This document shows, one piece after another, positions 41,530 to 49,697 of a stretch of 64,000 nucleotides of DNA (the stretch's first letter is position 1; every line of letters begins with the position of its first letter). Position numbers and translations under genes: made by a program. The notes beneath the pieces are model-generated. The model saw only the letters and a program-made list of their open reading frames with translations, had not been told where the DNA came from and made no database searches. Source of the stretch: UBA1258 sp963643225 (GTDB lineage: Bacteria > Bacillota > Clostridia > Lachnospirales > Lachnospiraceae); the NCBI GenBank assembly GCA_963643225.1, contig CAVIIX010000006.1, forward strand, positions 56,862 to 120,861, read 5' to 3'.

Positions 41530-41665
41530 GCTATAAAGGCTCAAGAAAGCCCACTGTCTTTAGTCAGTGGGTGATTTCAAACGAGGTGATGAGGAAAAAG
41601 CCAAATACCAAGTAAGGCACGCAGTGCCGCTTTTAGTAGAGCCATAGCGAAGCGGATTGCGAAGT
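41530..41665 (-). repeat. Family A interspersed repeat, copy 6
   Basis: Reverse orientation: the hairpin CCCACTGTC-TTTA-GTCAGTGGG, then ACGAGGTGAT, GGCACGCAGTGCC, TTTTAGTAGAGCCATAGCGAAGC and GATTGCGAA. The usual ATATCATTGAC end is altered. The remaining bases to the CDF gene at 41785 show nothing else recognisable except its GGAG site. Confidence 0.83.
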
Positions 41666-41784
41666 TTGCTACTACTTCTTTCTGCATTTTGCCAGTGACC
41701 TAATGGTAAGGTTAAGGTGCACTTTGTAAAAACAGTTGTCAAGCACAATTTTTTGAGATAAAGTTTTACAAAGGAGAGCAAAAT

Positions 41785-42957
41785 ATGCTTACATTATTAA
41801 TTAAATTATTTATAAAGAATTCGGAGGATATTAAGAACAAAAATGTACGTGAAAAATACGGAGTTTTGTGCGGAGCCTATGGTATTTTCTTAAATATTTT
41901 GCTTTTTTCCGGCAAATATATTGCAGGATTATTAACGGCATCAATTGCAATGACTGCAGATGCCTTCAACAATTTATCAGATGCAGGCTCATCCCTTATT
42001 TCGGTTTTGGGCTTTAAGCTTGCAGGGCAGAAGCCAGATCCCAAGCATCCCTTCGGGCACGGGAGAATTGAATATTTGTCAGGTCTTGCGGTATCCGCCA
42101 TTATTATAATAATGGGCTATGAGCTTATAATGGATTCTTTTGACAAAATTATGCATCCTGAAGAATTAAGCTTTTCATGGCTTGCTGTTGTTATTTTATT
42201 AGCTTCCATTGCGGTAAAATTTTATATGTCGTTTTACTGCAAAAGAATAGGCATAAAAATTAATTCAGGTACCCTTCTTGCCACTTCGACAGATTCTTTA
42301 TCAGATACAATTTCAACTGCGGTTGTACTTGTGTCAACTCTTGTGCACTATTTCTTTGATATACACTTAGACGGCATATGCGGTCTGGGAGTAGGCATAC
42401 TTATTATAATTGCAGGCATTAAGGCTGCAAAAGAAGTGATAGACCCGCTCCTTGGCGCTCCTCAGGACCCTGAATTCGTTAAAAGCATAGAAGAAATTGT
42501 TTTAAAACATGAAGAAATAGTGGGAATTCACGACCTTATCGTACATGATTACGGCCCAGGCAGAGTGATGATTACCCTTCATGCAGAGGTACCCTCAACC
42601 GGCAATATAAATGATCTGCATGACGTAATAGACAATGCGGAATTTGAACTCATGAAGGAGCTTGGATGCCATGCCACAATCCATCTTGATCCTGTAGCGA
42701 TAGGAGATCCGGTGACGGATGAATTAAAGGCAATGGTAAAGGAAATCCTTAAAGAAATTGATGAAAGAATTTCTTTTCATGATTTTAGAATCGTGGCAGG
42801 GCCTACACATACAAACCTTATTTTTGACATTGTGGTGCCATATTCTGTCAAAAGAAGCGATGATGAACTTGTTGATACGGTAAAAGAAAAGGTTAAAGAA
42901 AATAAGGAATATTGCTTTTGCGTAATTAATGTGGACAGGGATTATACGGGCAGATAG
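41785..42957 (+). CDS. Cation diffusion facilitator (CDF) family metal exporter
   Basis: The 390-residue protein has six membrane segments in its first 220 residues. The metal-site signatures are A-D-A-F-N-N-L-S-D in TM2, H-P-F-G-H-G-R-I-E-Y after TM2, and S-T-D-S-L-S-D in TM5, consistent with the paired Asp sites. The cytoplasmic C-terminal part is longer than usual (about 170 residues) and looks like two consecutive CDF-type ferredoxin-like domains, with a second H-D-F-R-I-V-A-G-P segment near 330. It should export Zn, Mn or Fe by proton antiport. Confidence 0.9.
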   Translation: MLTLLIKLFIKNSEDIKNKNVREKYGVLCGAYGIFLNILLFSGKYIAGLLTASIAMTADAFNNLSDAGSSLISVLGFKLAGQKPDPKHPFGHGRIEYLSGLAVSAIIIIMGYELIMDSFDKIMHPEELSFSWLAVVILLASIAVKFYMSFYCKRIGIKINSGTLLATSTDSLSDTISTAVVLVSTLVHYFFDIHLDGICGLGVGILIIIAGIKAAKEVIDPLLGAPQDPEFVKSIEEIVLKHEEIVGIHDLIVHDYGPGRVMITLHAEVPSTGNINDLHDVIDNAEFELMKELGCHATIHLDPVAIGDPVTDELKAMVKEILKEIDERISFHDFRIVAGPTHTNLIFDIVVPYSVKRSDDELVDTVKEKVKENKEYCFCVINVDRDYTGR

Positions 42958-42989
42958 TTTTGTTGACGTAACAAGCAATTATTGATAAT

Positions 42990-43090
42990 ATTGATAAGGC
43001 AAGCAGTGCACTTTTAGTAGAGCATAGCGAAGCAGATTGCGAATATTCTTGACATGAGCAGGAAGCGAAGCGGATTGCGAATTCATTGAC
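42990..43090 (-). repeat. Family A repeat, degenerate copy 7 plus a second fragment
   Basis: 42990-43056 holds a decayed reverse-orientation copy (AAGGCAAGCAGTGC, TTTTAGTAGAGCATAGCGAAGC, GATTGCGAATATTCTTGAC). A second fragment at about 43060-43090 repeats only GAAGCGAAGCGGATTGCGAA and TTCATTGAC. The hairpin end is missing. It precedes the pilT-like gene by about 15 bp. Confidence 0.7.
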
Positions 43091-43105
43091 TTAAGGGGAA
43101 CAAAA

Positions 43106-44161
43106 ATGGTATCAATTGAAGAAATTTTAAAAACCGCGAAAATTGCGGGTGCAAGTGATGTTCATTTAACAGTAGGCATCCCTCCTAAAATGAGAGTTAA
43201 CGGTGACCTTCTTAATATGGACTATGACAGACTTCTTCCTCCCGATACAGAGGCAGTTATGGAAGAGGTTATGACAGAAAAGCAGAAAGCAATCTTTATG
43301 GACAGGGGCGAATATGATATGTCCTTTTCCATTCGTGATGTTGGTCGTTACAGAGTTAATGTATTTAAGCAGAGAGGGTCTGTTGCAATGGCGTTCCGTC
43401 TGGTAGGTACAAAGGTGCCTTCGCCAGAGGAATTAGGCATTCCGGAATCGGTTGTAGAATTATCTCAGCGCAAGCGTGGTCTTGTGCTTGTAACCGGTCC
43501 CACAGGTTCAGGTAAATCCACTACCCTTGCAGCTATTATCGATAAAATCAACAAAACAAGGGATGCTCACGTCATTACACTTGAAGATCCTATCGAATAT
43601 CTTCATCAGCATGATAAATCTATGGTTAACCAAAGAGAAATCGGTCTTGATTCAGGCTCCTATGCAAATGCTTTAAGAGCAGCCTTAAGAGAAGATCCTG
43701 ATGTGATTTTGGTAGGTGAAATGAGAGACTTTGAGACTATTTCCGTAGCAATCACAGCTGCAGAAACAGGACATCTTGTTCTTTCTACATTGCATACAAT
43801 AGGCGCAGCCTCTACGGTTGACCGTATGATTGATGTGTTTCCGCCACATCAGCAGCAGCAGATTCGCATCCAGCTTTCAAACGTACTTGAAGCAGTTGTA
43901 TCACAGCAGCTTATTCCTACCGTAGATGGAAGAGGACGAGTAGCTGCTTTTGAAGTAATGCATGCCAATCACGCTGTACGCAACCTTATAAGAGAGGGTA
44001 AGTCACATCAGCTTATGAGCATTATGCAGACCAGCCGTAAGCTTGGCATGGTGACAATGGACGAAGCAATCACACAGCTTTTCAATGCCGGAAAGATTTC
44101 AAGAGCGGATGCTATCGAATTTGCCCAGGACGTTGAAGGAATGGAAATTAAATTAGGATAA
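43106..44161 (+). CDS. pilT: PilT-like twitching-motility ATPase
   Basis: The 351-residue protein has the PilT features: A-S-D-V-H-L-T-V-G near 16, Walker A G-P-T-G-S-G-K-S-T (131-139), Asp box T-L-E-D-P-I-E-Y, Walker B D-P-D-V-I-L-V-G-E-M-R-D, and the His box T-G-H-L-V-L-S-T-L-H-T. It would power pilus retraction at the inner face of the membrane. No pilin, PilB, PilC or prepilin peptidase gene lies in the window, so it is an orphan here. It has an AAGGGG site and its own terminator. Confidence 0.93.
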   Translation: MVSIEEILKTAKIAGASDVHLTVGIPPKMRVNGDLLNMDYDRLLPPDTEAVMEEVMTEKQKAIFMDRGEYDMSFSIRDVGRYRVNVFKQRGSVAMAFRLVGTKVPSPEELGIPESVVELSQRKRGLVLVTGPTGSGKSTTLAAIIDKINKTRDAHVITLEDPIEYLHQHDKSMVNQREIGLDSGSYANALRAALREDPDVILVGEMRDFETISVAITAAETGHLVLSTLHTIGAASTVDRMIDVFPPHQQQQIRIQLSNVLEAVVSQQLIPTVDGRGRVAAFEVMHANHAVRNLIREGKSHQLMSIMQTSRKLGMVTMDEAITQLFNAGKISRADAIEFAQDVEGMEIKLG

Positions 44162-44167
44162 TACACT

Positions 44168-44200
44168 AAACTCCCTTAATATGATAAGGGAGTTTTTTTA
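44168..44200 (+). terminator. Terminator after the pilT-like gene
   Basis: ACTCCCTTA and TAAGGGAGT form a 9-bp stem followed by seven T. Confidence 0.92.
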
Positions 44201-44280
44201 TTTACATTTTAATTAATCTTATGTATAATCATTTCGGTTTAAAATTGAATAATATAATATAAAGAAAGAAGGAAATATAA

Positions 44281-45843
44281 ATGGCAAAAAAACCTGCAGT
44301 ATTATTAATTCTTGACGGCTATGGCTTAAATGACAGGGTTGAAGGCAATGCTGTTGCACAGGCCAACACTCCTGTTATGGATAAGCTTATGAAGGAATAT
44401 CCTTTTGTAAAGGGTAATGCAAGCGGTATGGCAGTAGGCCTTCCGGAGGGACAGATGGGTAACTCTGAAGTTGGTCATCTTAACATGGGCGCCGGCCGTA
44501 TTGTATATCAGGAACTTACAAGAATCACCAAGGAAATTCAGGACGGTGTATTTTTTGAAAACGAAGCATTATTAAAAGCTATTGAAAATTGCAAAAAGAA
44601 CAATTCCTCCTTACATATGTACGGCTTGCTTTCAGACGGCGGCGTACATTCCCACAACACTCACCTATATGCATTGCTGGAGCTTGCCAAGAGAAACGGT
44701 CTTGAGAAGGTTTATGTTCACGCTTTCCTTGACGGACGTGACACGCCTCCTGCCTCAGGCAAGGATTTCGTTTCCGAATTAATGAAGGAAATGGAGAAAA
44801 TCGGTGTAGGTAAGATCGCTACAGTTACCGGTCGTTATTATGCAATGGACAGAGACAATAACTACGACAGAGTTAAGCTTGCTTATGATGCTCTTACAAA
44901 GGGCGAAGGCTTAGAGGCTGACTGTCCCGTATGTGCTGTTAAGAATTCCTATGAAAAGGGTGAGACTGATGAATTCGTTAAACCTACAGTAGTAAAAGAA
45001 AACGGCGCTCCCGTTGCTACCATTAAAGACGGCGATTCGATTATTTTCTATAATTTCCGTCCGGACCGTGCAAGAGAAATCACCAGAGCCTTCTGCGATG
45101 ATGATTTCAAGGGCTTTGAAAGAGGCAGGAGACTTGATGTAACCTATGTATGCTTCTCTGATTATGATCCTACAATTTTAAATAAGGAAGTTGCCTTTAA
45201 GAAAATCTTAGTTACAAATACCTTTGGTGAATGGCTTGCAGCTCATAACATGAGGCAGGCACGTATCGCTGAAACAGAAAAATACGCCCACGTAACATTT
45301 TTCTTTAACGGCGGTATTGAAGCACCTAATAAAGATGAGGATAGAATTTTGGTTAATTCTCCGAAATATATTCCTACTTATGATAAGAAGCCACGTATGG
45401 CTGCTTTCACGGTTGCAGATAAATTATCCGAAGCAATTTCCAAAAAGAACGAAGACGGCTCCGCTTTTTATGACGTAATCATCTGTAATTTTGCAAACCC
45501 GGATATGGTAGGTCACACAGGTGTCCTTGAGGCTGCAAAGGAAGCAATTGAGGTAATAGATAAGTGTGTTGGCGAAGTTGTTAATTTAGTTAAGGAGCAT
45601 GACGGCGTAATGTTTATCTGTGCCGACCATGGTAACGCAGAACAGCTTGTGGATTATGAGACAGGTGAACCCTTCACGGCTCACACCACCAACCCGGTTC
45701 CTTTTATCCTGGTTAACTATGACGAAGCTTATACCTTAAGGGAGGGCGGCTGCCTTGCTGACATCGTGCCTACACTTATTGAGTGCATGGGTATGGAACA
45801 GCCTTCAGAAATGACAGGAAAGAGCTTATTGATCAAAAAGTAA
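44281..45843 (+). CDS. gpmI: 2,3-bisphosphoglycerate-independent phosphoglycerate mutase
   Basis: The 520-residue alkaline-phosphatase-superfamily enzyme has L-I-L-D-G-Y-G, the phospho-Ser 62 in M-G-N-S-E-V-G-H-L-N-M-G-A-G-R, F-R-P-D-R-A-R-E, and late metal ligands in N-P-D-M-V-G-H-T-G and C-A-D-H-G-N-A-E. It uses two Mn ions to interconvert 3- and 2-phosphoglycerate. It extends the glycolytic gene set (gap, pgk, tpiA) with an independent transcript bounded by terminators on both sides. Confidence 0.96.
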   Translation: MAKKPAVLLILDGYGLNDRVEGNAVAQANTPVMDKLMKEYPFVKGNASGMAVGLPEGQMGNSEVGHLNMGAGRIVYQELTRITKEIQDGVFFENEALLKAIENCKKNNSSLHMYGLLSDGGVHSHNTHLYALLELAKRNGLEKVYVHAFLDGRDTPPASGKDFVSELMKEMEKIGVGKIATVTGRYYAMDRDNNYDRVKLAYDALTKGEGLEADCPVCAVKNSYEKGETDEFVKPTVVKENGAPVATIKDGDSIIFYNFRPDRAREITRAFCDDDFKGFERGRRLDVTYVCFSDYDPTILNKEVAFKKILVTNTFGEWLAAHNMRQARIAETEKYAHVTFFFNGGIEAPNKDEDRILVNSPKYIPTYDKKPRMAAFTVADKLSEAISKKNEDGSAFYDVIICNFANPDMVGHTGVLEAAKEAIEVIDKCVGEVVNLVKEHDGVMFICADHGNAEQLVDYETGEPFTAHTTNPVPFILVNYDEAYTLREGGCLADIVPTLIECMGMEQPSEMTGKSLLIKK

Positions 45844-45859
45844 AGTGTAAAAATTTTAC

Positions 45860-45893
45860 CTAAAGACCTGCAATTTTTGCAGGTCTTTTTTTG
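45860..45893 (+). terminator. Terminator after gpmI
   Basis: AAAGACCTGC and GCAGGTCTTT form a perfect stem followed by a T run. Confidence 0.93.
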
Positions 45894-46021
45894 TGTAAAA
45901 ATTTTATGTATGTACATGTCAAATTTTAATGGTGTCTAACTTAAAGGATTTCGTATAAATTTTAATTGTAAAGGGCGTAGTGCCCAAAAACTTATTTAAA
46001 TTTAATAAGGGAGGAAACAAA

Positions 46022-48163
46022 ATGAAAAAGCAGTTTAGAAGACTCATTTCTGCAGCTTTGGCGGGAATGATGGTCATCGGTTCTTTAACACTTTCTGCAA
46101 AAGCAGATGGCAATGAGTGTGCTTATACCGATGGCACAACCCCCAGTTATTCTTATACTGTTACAGGCGAAAATGTAAACACTGTTACAGCAGATATTAC
46201 ATTTGCTCCTGCACTTGAGGATGATTCATTTGCTTTTAATGACTGGTGCGGCTATGGCGTGGTTGTAAATCACGTAAACGGTAACAAATCTTACTATCAG
46301 TTCGGTGGTAAAGAAGTATCATGGGGCTGGGATGCAGACGGTGATGGCAAGGAAGATTCCTTTGGCTGCAACGGAAACACCTGGTTAGGTTCAGCTGATG
46401 CTGAAGCTCTTACAGCTAAGCTTGGTATTCCTGCTGAAACGGGTGCAACAATCGATTTCATCGTTACATCATGGGATTCTTATGCAGGAACACAGTTCAC
46501 GGTTGACATTACAGAAGGCGGCGATGCTACAGTTTCGGGAGCAGTTGCTTATAACGGCGGTAATGCTTCGAGTATTTCTCACACAGTTACAGCTGATTGC
46601 AATTCAGTAATTATTGACATTGAATATTTTGCTGCAGTTGGCGATTCATTCGCTTACAATGACTGGTGCTCAAATGGTATCAAGGTTACTCATGCTGACG
46701 GAACAGCTTCCTATTATGTATGGGGCGGTGCTCAGGTATCATGGGGCTGGGATGCTGATGGCGACGGCAATGATGACTGCGTTGACGGTATCAATGGCAA
46801 CAACTGGGCAGGTACAGTTGATTCTACAACCTTAATCGGTTCCTTAATAATTGAAGCAGCAAAAGATGATGTTATTGAAATTTTTGCTTTAGGCTGGGAT
46901 TCCTATGCAGGCCCTCAGTTTATTGTAAGAAGCTTTACAGAAAGCGGTGTTGTAGTGGGACAGACAGCTACAGCTACACTTTCCCTTAACAATGGTGACT
47001 GGTCTGATACAGGCGCAGTCATTAACGAAACAGAGGTTAAGGGTAACGGCACCTACACAGTATCTGCTGAATTACCTGCAGCTTTAGGCTCGGGCCAGTT
47101 TGAATGCTTAACACTTATAAACGGTGAAAACGTATTCGGACCTACATACACAGTTACAATTGACAAGATTGTATTAAACGGCGAAGAAATTGAATTACAG
47201 GGCACATCTTATACCAGTTCTGCAGACGGTGGTGCTGTCGATACAAGAGTTAACCTTTACAATGAATGGAATACTCCTGACTTTGAAGGCGTTAATGGCG
47301 CAGGCTACATTGATAACCGTACAGCAGGTGACCAGGCTACAGCTACAGCTAAGCTTCTTACCGCTGAGCAGGTTGCAGCTCTTCAGACTATCGAGGTTAC
47401 ATTTACCGTTGCTGGTGCCTTCGAAAACATGAATACAGGCGAAGCTGAAATCGCTCTTGAGCCTGTAAATCTTGATGGCAAATACAATGCTTACATCGGC
47501 ATTCAGACACCTGCATATTCCTTTAGAAATACCTGGTATGATTCTTATGGTCTTGATTACACAGATGACACAGGTATTGATTACTTCCATCAGATTACCG
47601 GCTGGGATGCTGACAGCAACGCAGTTACCAAGCCAGGTGTTATCAACGATGCAGTTATCGAAGGTAATGGTACCTATACTGTTTCTATTACAGGAATGGA
47701 TCTTACAGGAGACTTCGAAACTCAGGATTACATGAACCAAATCTATGTTGATACCGATATCCCAAACACTGGTGAAATCGTTATCTCAGATATGGCTCTT
47801 ACAATTGATGGAAAGTCAGTTTCCATTAATCCTGTTATAAGTCCTGATTCCAAGGAATATTTAACAATGCTTATCCAGAACATCTGGAATGATGATGTTA
47901 AGACAATCGGCGCTTATACAGTACCCTTTGAAACAATCGAAATTACTTTTACAGTATCAGGCTTTAACTATGATAAGGCTGCTGAAGCAACGGCTGAAAC
48001 AACAGTCTCAGCAACAGCAGAACCTGTTGTTGAGACTTTAGCTACTGAAGAATCAGCAGGCGTGCCTGTTTGGGTATGGGTTGTAATCGCAGTAGTAGTT
48101 GTATGCGGTGCGGCAATTGCAGTTACACTCATAAAGAAAAAAGGCTCCAAGAAGGAAGACTAA
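46022..48163 (+). CDS. Membrane-anchored surface protein with duplicated Ca-binding-type modules, probable carbohydrate-binding
   Basis: The 713-residue protein has a signal peptide (about 1-28) and a C-terminal TM helix with a K-K-K-G-S-K-K-E-D tail, so most of it faces outside. Residues of about 40-180 and 190-310 are two copies of one module. Each has N-D-W-C, a V-x-H-x-x-G stretch, S-Y-Y, V-S-W-G-W-D-A-D-G-D-G and a W-D-S-Y-A-G end. The D-A-D-G-D-G segments resemble EF-hand or thrombospondin type 3 Ca loops. The C-terminal half has other beta-rich segments. I start at ATG 46022 with GGGAGG. I do not recognise a named family. Position before a sugar importer suggests glycan capture. Confidence 0.75.
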   Translation: MKKQFRRLISAALAGMMVIGSLTLSAKADGNECAYTDGTTPSYSYTVTGENVNTVTADITFAPALEDDSFAFNDWCGYGVVVNHVNGNKSYYQFGGKEVSWGWDADGDGKEDSFGCNGNTWLGSADAEALTAKLGIPAETGATIDFIVTSWDSYAGTQFTVDITEGGDATVSGAVAYNGGNASSISHTVTADCNSVIIDIEYFAAVGDSFAYNDWCSNGIKVTHADGTASYYVWGGAQVSWGWDADGDGNDDCVDGINGNNWAGTVDSTTLIGSLIIEAAKDDVIEIFALGWDSYAGPQFIVRSFTESGVVVGQTATATLSLNNGDWSDTGAVINETEVKGNGTYTVSAELPAALGSGQFECLTLINGENVFGPTYTVTIDKIVLNGEEIELQGTSYTSSADGGAVDTRVNLYNEWNTPDFEGVNGAGYIDNRTAGDQATATAKLLTAEQVAALQTIEVTFTVAGAFENMNTGEAEIALEPVNLDGKYNAYIGIQTPAYSFRNTWYDSYGLDYTDDTGIDYFHQITGWDADSNAVTKPGVINDAVIEGNGTYTVSITGMDLTGDFETQDYMNQIYVDTDIPNTGEIVISDMALTIDGKSVSINPVISPDSKEYLTMLIQNIWNDDVKTIGAYTVPFETIEITFTVSGFNYDKAAEATAETTVSATAEPVVETLATEESAGVPVWVWVVIAVVVVCGAAIAVTLIKKKGSKKED

Positions 48164-48175
48164 ATTAATCATTAC

Positions 48176-48210
48176 ATGCCAACGGGCAGGTTTATCCTGC
48201 CCCGTGGCAT
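48176..48210 (+). promoter_or_regulatory. Long hairpin just upstream of the permease gene
   Basis: The arms 48176-48190 and 48196-48210 pair at 13 of 15 positions around a TTTAT loop (ATGCC and GGGCAGG against CCTGCCC and GGCAT). No T tract follows, so it is not a plain terminator. It lies five bases before the AGAGG ribosome binding site and could set relative expression or mRNA stability in the operon. Confidence 0.65.
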
Positions 48211-48227
48211 TGTATAGAGGTAAAATT

Positions 48228-49682
48228 ATGAAGGTTATTGTAAGATCGGCAGAAGAAAAGAAATGTGATAAATTCTATATTGCATCAAGAATAGTTTCTA
48301 TTCTTTCTTTTGGCTTATTGTTCGTACCGGCATTGAATCCGGCAAGAGTAAGCGAACTTTTAAATGAAAATTTGTCTCTTTTCTCCTGTGGATTTTCTTA
48401 TTCAAAAATAGTAAGTTCATGCGCAAGAGCAATTAACAGAGGCTGGGTTGCGGAAGGAAGTTTACTTCTTTTGGTAATTGCATCTTTAGTTATCTGTCTT
48501 GGTATAACTGCAGGGCTTATAAGTGCCTGTATGTCTCTTGGCTCTTTAAAATTTAAATCTAAGGCAAATACTTTATCTTTAGTAGGAAGCATTGCTGAGA
48601 TTGTGGGTCTTGCAGGAATTATAGGTTCCTATATCTTAATATCTAATACGCAAAAGCCGGATAAAGTGCTGCCCGTGTTTCCTGTGGGAATTTATATATT
48701 CCTTACAGCGGCTTTGATTTCAATTATCCTTACGGTAATTTTATTGATTAAGCTGCCTTATCCTTCCGCAGAGGATGTTTACGATATGGAATCAAAATAC
48801 AAGCTTTTCTTAATGTTTACACCCTTTCTTTTGCTTGCATTTCTGTTTTCCTATTTGCCTCTCTGGGGCTGGAGATACGCATTCTTTGATTATAAATCAG
48901 GTCTCGGCCTTTCAGCGGAAAACTTTGTAGGCTTTAAGTGGTTTAAATATTTATTTGATAATGAAGCAACAAGCGAAGATATCATAAGAGTATTAAGAAA
49001 CACCCTTGCAATGTCCGGTCTTGGATTATTAACCAGCTGGTGTTCAATGGCCTTCGCAATTTTCTTATCTGAAATTAAGACACACTGGTTTAAAAAGCTT
49101 ATTCAGACCTTTACCACAATCCCTAACTTTATTTCCTGGGTTTTGGTTTACGCAATTGCACTTGCAATTTTCTCTACAGACGGTTTCTTAAACAGTTTTT
49201 TAACAATTATTACAGACACGGCTCACAACACAAGCTATTTAATGGATGCAGGCCACACCTGGCTTAAGATGCTTTTGTGGGGCATGTGGAAGGGTATAGG
49301 CTGGAGTGCAATTATCTACATTGCAGGCATTGCAGGTATCGACCAGCAGCTTTACGAAGCAGCTACTGTAGACGGTGCCGGAAGATTCCAAAGAATGTGG
49401 CATATTACAGTTCCTGGATTACTTCCTACATATTTTGTAATGCTTCTTATGGCTATTGCAGGTATTTTATCTAACGGTATGGATCAGTACCTTGTATTTG
49501 AAAACGCAAGAAATACAGACGTTATAACAGTCCTTGACTTATATGTATATAAGCTTGGTATTGGCTCAGGTTTAATACCTATGTCGACTGTAGTAGGTAT
49601 GACAAAGTCAATTATCTCCGTAATCCTTTTGTTTGGTGCCAATAAGGTATCAAAGTGGATTCGTGGAGAGAGCATCATTTAA
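48228..49682 (+). CDS. LplB/YtcP-type sugar ABC permease with an extra N-terminal membrane domain
   Basis: The 484-residue protein ends in a standard permease of about 290 residues, starting at F-L-M-F-T-P-F-L-L-L-A-F near 195. This part carries the ATPase-contact loop Y-E-A-A-T-V-D-G-A-G-R-F-Q-R-M and the F-S-Y-L-P-L-W-G-W-R-Y pattern of the LplB group. Before it lie about 190 residues with four further hydrophobic segments, which LplB proteins of about 300 residues lack. The start is ATG 48228 after AGAGG. No ATPase is encoded nearby. Confidence 0.85.
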   Translation: MKVIVRSAEEKKCDKFYIASRIVSILSFGLLFVPALNPARVSELLNENLSLFSCGFSYSKIVSSCARAINRGWVAEGSLLLLVIASLVICLGITAGLISACMSLGSLKFKSKANTLSLVGSIAEIVGLAGIIGSYILISNTQKPDKVLPVFPVGIYIFLTAALISIILTVILLIKLPYPSAEDVYDMESKYKLFLMFTPFLLLAFLFSYLPLWGWRYAFFDYKSGLGLSAENFVGFKWFKYLFDNEATSEDIIRVLRNTLAMSGLGLLTSWCSMAFAIFLSEIKTHWFKKLIQTFTTIPNFISWVLVYAIALAIFSTDGFLNSFLTIITDTAHNTSYLMDAGHTWLKMLLWGMWKGIGWSAIIYIAGIAGIDQQLYEAATVDGAGRFQRMWHITVPGLLPTYFVMLLMAIAGILSNGMDQYLVFENARNTDVITVLDLYVYKLGIGSGLIPMSTVVGMTKSIISVILLFGANKVSKWIRGESII

Positions 49683-49697
49683 GGAAAGGAGATAGTC

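Noticed and set aside
47195..47740. 181-codon minus-strand frame opposite the surface protein
   Set aside because: Antisense shadow of a codon-biased repetitive gene; no start signals or family resemblance.
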